A stretch of DNA of 55,015 nt from Geobacteraceae bacterium (GTDB lineage: Bacteria; Desulfobacterota; Desulfuromonadia; Geobacterales; Geobacteraceae). Below the pieces are notes generated by a model. The model was not told the DNA's origin. It worked only from the letters and a program-made list of their open reading frames with translations, and did not search any database. The DNA lies in the NCBI GenBank assembly GCA_028683555.1, contig JAQUHN010000005.1, positions 1 to 55,015 of the forward strand, given 5' to 3'. Positions 51,259 to 55,015 of the stretch are shown here, piece after piece; the stretch's first letter is position 1, and each line of letters opens with the position of its first letter. The position numbers and the translations under genes are program-made.

Positions 51259-52449
51259 TTACTCGATGATTGAACTCACGACACCGGCGCCGACAGTACG
51301 GCCACCTTCGCGAATTGCAAAACGCAGACCTTCGTCCATGGCGATCGGGGTAATCAGGTTAACCGTTACCGCAACATTGTCTCCGGGCATTACCATCTCG
51401 GTTCCGGCAGGAAGTTCCACGATGCCGGTTACGTCGGTGGTACGGAAATAGAACTGCGGACGATAGCCGTTGAAAAACGGAGTGTGACGGCCACCCTCTT
51501 CCTTCGTCAGAATATATGCCTCTGCCTTGAACTTGGTGTGCGGAGTGATGGAACCCGGCTTGGCCAATACCTGGCCTCGCTCGATCTCTTCACGCTTTAC
51601 ACCGCGCAGCAGTGCCCCGATATTGTCACCGGCGCGGCCTTCGTCCAACAGCTTACGGAACATTTCCACGCCCGTTACCGTTGTCTTCTGCGTAGGACGG
51701 ATACCGACAATCTCAACCTCTTCGCCAACTTTTACGATCCCGCGCTCAACACGTCCGGTTGCTACCGTGCCGCGTCCGGAGATGGAGAACACGTCTTCTA
51801 CCGGCATGATGAACGGCTTGTCTATGGCACGCTCGGGCTCCGGAACATAACTGTCCACTGCGTCCATGAGCTTATAGATCGCCTGCTCGCCCAGTTCGCC
51901 CGTGTCACCTTCCAACGCCTTCAGCGCGGATCCCATTACTATCGGAATATCGTCACCGGGGAAGTCGTATGCGGAAAGAAGCTCACGAATCTCAAGCTCG
52001 ACCAGTTCAAGGAGCTCTTCGTCGTCTACCATGTCTGCCTTGTTCAGGAAGACTACGATATAAGGAACACCGACCTGACGGGCAAGCAGAATGTGCTCGC
52101 GAGTCTGAGGCATCGGACCGTCCGCCGCGGACACAACCAGAATCGCACCATCCATCTGTGCAGCACCGGTAATCATGTTCTTGACATAGTCGGCGTGGCC
52201 AGGACAGTCAACATGGGCATAGTGCCGATTCTCTGTCTCGTACTCCACGTGCGCAGTCGCTATCGTTATACCACGCTCACGCTCTTCCGGCGCATTGTCG
52301 ATCTGATCAAACGATTTGAATTCCGCCTGACCCTTCGATGCCAATACTTTTGTTATTGCGGCCGTCAGCGTTGTCTTACCATGGTCAACGTGACCGATCG
52401 TACCTATGTTTATGTGCGGCTTCGTCCTCTCAAATTTCGCCTTCGCCAT
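51259..52449 (-). CDS. tuf: Elongation factor Tu, copy 2
   Basis: A 396-residue EF-Tu whose protein sequence is identical to copy 1. It follows the tRNA-Thr-Tyr-Gly-Thr cluster, as E. coli tufB does, while copy 1 sits behind fusA like tufA. Identity at the DNA level extends through the shared ribosome site (CTTGGTATCCCTCCT on the plus strand) and then stops. The two copies are thus kept the same by gene conversion or are recently duplicated. Functional motifs are as in copy 1. Confidence 0.97.
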   Translation of the reverse strand: MAKAKFERTKPHINIGTIGHVDHGKTTLTAAITKVLASKGQAEFKSFDQIDNAPEERERGITIATAHVEYETENRHYAHVDCPGHADYVKNMITGAAQMDGAILVVSAADGPMPQTREHILLARQVGVPYIVVFLNKADMVDDEELLELVELEIRELLSAYDFPGDDIPIVMGSALKALEGDTGELGEQAIYKLMDAVDSYVPEPERAIDKPFIMPVEDVFSISGRGTVATGRVERGIVKVGEEVEIVGIRPTQKTTVTGVEMFRKLLDEGRAGDNIGALLRGVKREEIERGQVLAKPGSITPHTKFKAEAYILTKEEGGRHTPFFNGYRPQFYFRTTDVTGIVELPAGTEMVMPGDNVAVTVNLITPIAMDEGLRFAIREGGRTVGAGVVSSIIE

Positions 52450-52528
52450 CTTGGTATCCCTCCTGCGTTAGTACCTTATGATACTGTTCGCTGATTTTTT
52501 ATTTTTCGGATGTTTTTTCAGAAAAGAA

Positions 52529-52604
<76 letters not shown>

Positions 52605-52612
52605 ACACTAAA

Positions 52613-52689
52613 TGGAGCGGGAAACGGGACTCGAACCCGCGACCCTCAGCTTGGAAGGCTGATGCTCTAGCCAACTGAGCTACTCCCGC
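52613..52689 (-). tRNA. tRNA-Gly (TCC anticodon)
   Basis: Acceptor GCGGGAG/TTCCCGC has one terminal G-T wobble; CCA is encoded. Anticodon stem TCAGC/GCTGA with loop CTTCCAA gives TCC. T-arm GCGGGTTCGAGTCCCGT is regular. Confidence 0.96.
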
Positions 52690-52799
52690 TTAAAAACAAA
52701 AAAGAAGATTTTTGAAGATAACTGTCTGACCATCCTCCCAGTGCTTGCGACTTTCGTCTCCTGGAAACAAGGCAGGCAATTTTCTTCAGAAGCTTGTTA

Positions 52800-52885
52800 T
52801 GGTGGAGGGAGGAGGATTCGAACCTCCGAAGTCGTCCGACGACAGATTTACAGTCTGTTCCCTTTGGCCACTCGGGAATCCCTCC
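52800..52885 (-). tRNA. tRNA-Tyr (GTA anticodon)
   Basis: Class II tRNA with a long variable arm (CGTCGGACGACTTCG region). Acceptor GGAGGGA/TCCCTCC, A discriminator and encoded CCA. Anticodon stem ACAGA/TCTGT with loop CTGTAAA gives GTA. Confidence 0.96.
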
Positions 52886-52912
52886 AAGGATGATCTGCCT
52901 TACTATCTGTTT

Positions 52913-52988
52913 TGGAGCTGGCGATGGGACTCGAACCCGCAACCTGCTGATTACAAGTCAGCTGCTCTGCCAGTTGAGCTACGCCAGC
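52913..52988 (-). tRNA. tRNA-Thr (TGT anticodon)
   Basis: Acceptor GCTGGCG/CGCCAGC, T discriminator and encoded CCA. Anticodon stem GCTGA/TCAGC with loop CTTGTAA gives TGT. It is the first tRNA after the promoter at 53048-53076. Confidence 0.96.
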
Positions 52989-53047
52989 AAACTCTACATT
53001 CCTGTAAACCGCGTAAATCCGCCTTTTCGTCAAAAGCGAAGATACTC

Positions 53048-53076
53048 CTTATATCTCCCTTTATTTTTATTGTCAA
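53048..53076 (-). promoter_or_regulatory. Near-consensus sigma-70 promoter for the tRNA-tuf2 transcript
   Basis: TTGACA (53071-53076) and TATAAG (53048-53053) are separated by exactly 17 bases; five of six -10 positions match consensus. AT-rich sequence lies upstream, including an A-tract that could act as an UP element. It is ~60 bases before the first tRNA and points toward tuf2, secE and rpoBC. Confidence 0.85.
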
Positions 53077-53129
53077 GATTTTTTTCCGTAAAAATTTTTT
53101 GCCACCTTCAGGACGCAGGAATATCAAAC

Positions 53130-54950
53130 TCAGGTTCTGCGCCGAACCTTACTCTTCGCAGTACCCGCAATTTTGTGTTTACCCCGGGAAAACAGCTCTT
53201 GCGCGGCCGCTTCTCGGCCCGCAAGCGCCAGTGCCTTGACCACTGAGGCTCGTTGATCGGGAAGATGATAGAGCAAAAGGGCCTTCTGTAGCTGCTTTTC
53301 ACGGTCTGTTTTGGCGGCATATACCTTTCCCCCCGTATACGGGTCCAGTCCGGTATGGTACATACAGGTGGAAAGAGTACCTGGCGTCGGAGTAAAGTCC
53401 TGCACCTGCTCGACTTTCAGTCCCATTTTCTTCAAAGCCAGGGCAGCATCTACCATGTCATTGAGCGTGCAGCCCGGATGTCCGGACATCAGATACGGCA
53501 CAACCGCATAGCGCTTCCCCAAACGATCATTTTCGGCGCGAAAATGTTCCAGAAACCTGACGAAAACAGCGCGCTGCGGTTTGCGCATTCTGTTGGTTAC
53601 GGAATCGACAAAATGCTCCGGGGCGGCTTTCAGGAGTCCGCCGACATGATGGGCCAGGAGTTCCCGCACATACTCCGGCTGACGAGGAAACAGGTCAAAC
53701 CTGATTCCAGAAGCGACAACAACATTCCTGACACCGGGAATACTCCGGACTTTTCTTAGCAGGGCCGCGGCTTCACGGTCTGCCAGGCAGAGCTTGTCAC
53801 ACAGCGACGGATAGACACAACTGACTCTTCGACATTTCGCCAATGACTCTTCGTCCCGACAGCTGGCAGCATACATATTGGCCGTCGGTCCGCCCACATC
53901 GGTCACCGTTCCCTTGAACCACGGGAACACCGCCAACCTCCTGACTTCATGCAGTATCGAGGCTTCAGTTCGGGACTGAACAATCTTTCCCTGGTGATGG
54001 GTTATGGCACAGAAGGCGCAACCACCAAAACAACCCCGGTGCGTTGTTATAGAAGCCCGGATCTGGACATAGGCCGGGATCGGCTCCTTATACATCTGAT
54101 GCGGGGCTTTCTCAAAAGGCAGGCTGTACACCTCGTCCAATTCCTGCGGTGAAAGAGGTAGCGAGGGCGGATTGCAAATCAGGCAGCGGTCGGCATGCCG
54201 CTGTACAACCGTGGCGCCGCCATAGGGATTCATCTGCTGCTCGGTCAAGCGGTATGCATCGGCAAACGCACGATGATCGGAGACAACCTCTTCCCAGGAG
54301 GGAAGAGTGCAAACGGAACCGGCAATTCCGGCAAGCTGCGACACAGCGCCAATCCAGGCAGTCCCCCGGATATCATGCAAATCGGCAAGAAGCTCTCCGC
54401 TGTGCATCCTTTCGGCAATTTTCAGAAGAGGACGTTCCCCCATGCCGTATACCAGCAGGTCCGCCTTTGCGTCAAACAGAACAGACCGCCGTACGCGGTC
54501 CTCCCAGTAATCATAGTGCGCAAATCGCCGCAGGCTTGCCTCAATGCCGCCAAGAACCACCGGCACATCCCGGAAAGCCTCTTTCAGGCGACTGGTGTAG
54601 ACAATGGTAGCCCGGTTGGGCCGGGCGCCATGGCGATTACCCGGGGTATACGCATCGTCACGGCGCAGTTTCTTTGCCGGGGTGTAGTGGGCAACCATCG
54701 AGTCCATCGCCCCTGAGGATACGGCAAAAAAGAGCTTCGGGCGCCCCAGAACCATGAAGGATTCCTTGTTACGCCAATCCGGTTGCGGAATTATTCCGAC
54801 GCGAAAACCGCGGGACTCGAGCAGGCGGGCCAGAAGCGGGACGCCAAACGAAGGGTGGTCGACATAGGCGTCACCGGTAACGAAGATTACATCCAGTTCA
54901 GACCATCCACGCTGCAGCGCCTCATCTCTGCTGACCGGGAGAAAGGGCAT
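53130..54950 (-). CDS. YgiQ family radical SAM protein
   Basis: A 606-residue protein of the YgiQ family. The N-terminal '[17 protein letters not shown]' belongs to its cobalamin-binding-like domain. The radical SAM [4Fe-4S] motif CxxxCxxC is C307, C311, C314 in '[10 protein letters not shown]', and a second conserved region reads '[32 protein letters not shown]', quoted in part. The substrate and reaction are not known. ATG 54950 gives the family N terminus; no ribosome site is seen. Its A overlaps the stop of a possible upstream frame, suggesting coupling. The C terminus is basic. Confidence 0.92.
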   Translation of the reverse strand: MPFLPVSRDEALQRGWSELDVIFVTGDAYVDHPSFGVPLLARLLESRGFRVGIIPQPDWRNKESFMVLGRPKLFFAVSSGAMDSMVAHYTPAKKLRRDDAYTPGNRHGARPNRATIVYTSRLKEAFRDVPVVLGGIEASLRRFAHYDYWEDRVRRSVLFDAKADLLVYGMGERPLLKIAERMHSGELLADLHDIRGTAWIGAVSQLAGIAGSVCTLPSWEEVVSDHRAFADAYRLTEQQMNPYGGATVVQRHADRCLICNPPSLPLSPQELDEVYSLPFEKAPHQMYKEPIPAYVQIRASITTHRGCFGGCAFCAITHHQGKIVQSRTEASILHEVRRLAVFPWFKGTVTDVGGPTANMYAASCRDEESLAKCRRVSCVYPSLCDKLCLADREAAALLRKVRSIPGVRNVVVASGIRFDLFPRQPEYVRELLAHHVGGLLKAAPEHFVDSVTNRMRKPQRAVFVRFLEHFRAENDRLGKRYAVVPYLMSGHPGCTLNDMVDAALALKKMGLKVEQVQDFTPTPGTLSTCMYHTGLDPYTGGKVYAAKTDREKQLQKALLLYHLPDQRASVVKALALAGREAAAQELFSRGKHKIAGTAKSKVRRRT

Positions 54951-55015
54951 CAGGGAAACAACGGCAGGGCATCCAGGCCCAGGTTTTCCGGAAAACCATT
55001 CATGATATTCATATT
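54950..55015 (-). CDS. Possible 3' end of a gene upstream of the YgiQ-family gene (truncated by window edge)
   Basis: On the minus strand a frame stays open from the window edge for 21 codons and ends TGA, overlapping the next ATG by one base (TGATG). The residues (…[16 protein letters not shown]) are not recognised. The stop-start overlap is the usual sign of two coupled genes, and the following gene lacks its own ribosome site. Too little is visible to be sure that it is coding. Confidence 0.4.
   Translation of the reverse strand, partial: NMNIMNGFPENLGLDALPLFP
54982..54997. repeat. Perfect 16-bp palindrome
   Basis: GGTTTTCCGGAAAACC is self-complementary over 16 bases and lies 30-50 bases upstream of the YgiQ-family start. 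It may be a binding site or an accident of the possible overlapping coding sequence. Confidence 0.5.

Overview
The window reads as chromosomal DNA of a Gram-negative, Geobacter-like member of the Desulfuromonadales/Geobacterales. This placement is inference from gene style: a REC-PilZ protein, a hybrid histidine kinase next to PF04392-type binding proteins, UPF0158, a LonB-type protease, a TIGR04283-type glycosyltransferase and LpxH for lipid A. The gene order rpoBC-rpsL-rpsG-fusA-tuf-rpsJ is also compatible. No 16S gene or other decisive marker is present.

Layout. Positions 1-3.6 kb (+ strand) hold the 3' end of a Lon-family protease, a FAS1-domain protein, a 685-base gene-poor stretch with a ~180-bp imperfect palindrome, a diacylglycerol-kinase-like lipid kinase and a PfkB sugar kinase. 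3.6-9.2 kb is signalling: a REC-PilZ regulator (+) convergent with a three-gene minus-strand operon of two tandem periplasmic binding proteins and a membrane hybrid histidine kinase. 9.5-19.7 kb is a mixed set: a glycosyltransferase, a methyltransferase, a coupled cluster AI-2E transporter / CopA / GspE-PilB-like ATPase, UPF0158, LpxH, a YkgJ-type Cys-cluster protein and a small penicillin-binding transpeptidase.

19.8-53.1 kb is one of the most conserved gene blocks in bacteria, all on the minus strand. In transcription order it is: tRNA-Thr(TGT), tRNA-Tyr, tRNA-Gly, tRNA-Thr(GGT), tuf2, rpmG, tRNA-Trp, secE, nusG, rplKAJL, rpoBC, rpsL, rpsG, fusA, tuf1, then the S10, spc and alpha clusters ending at rplQ. 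A near-consensus promoter precedes the tRNAs and another precedes rpsL. An L10-type leader precedes rplJ, a strong hairpin lies between rplL and rpoB, and an intrinsic terminator follows rplQ. The block is thus the rRNA-independent core of the translation and transcription machinery plus SecE/SecY export and the processing enzymes Map and Adk. The last 2 kb hold a YgiQ-family radical SAM protein.

I did not find a convincing undescribed defence or mobile system. The most interesting items are the palindromic repeat at 1417-1596, the two-binding-protein/one-kinase sensory operon with a Cys-rich PAS domain, the two DNA-identical GC-rich tuf genes in an AT-richer neighbourhood, the many TTG starts in core ribosomal genes, and the leader and attenuator structures in the rplJL-rpoBC region.
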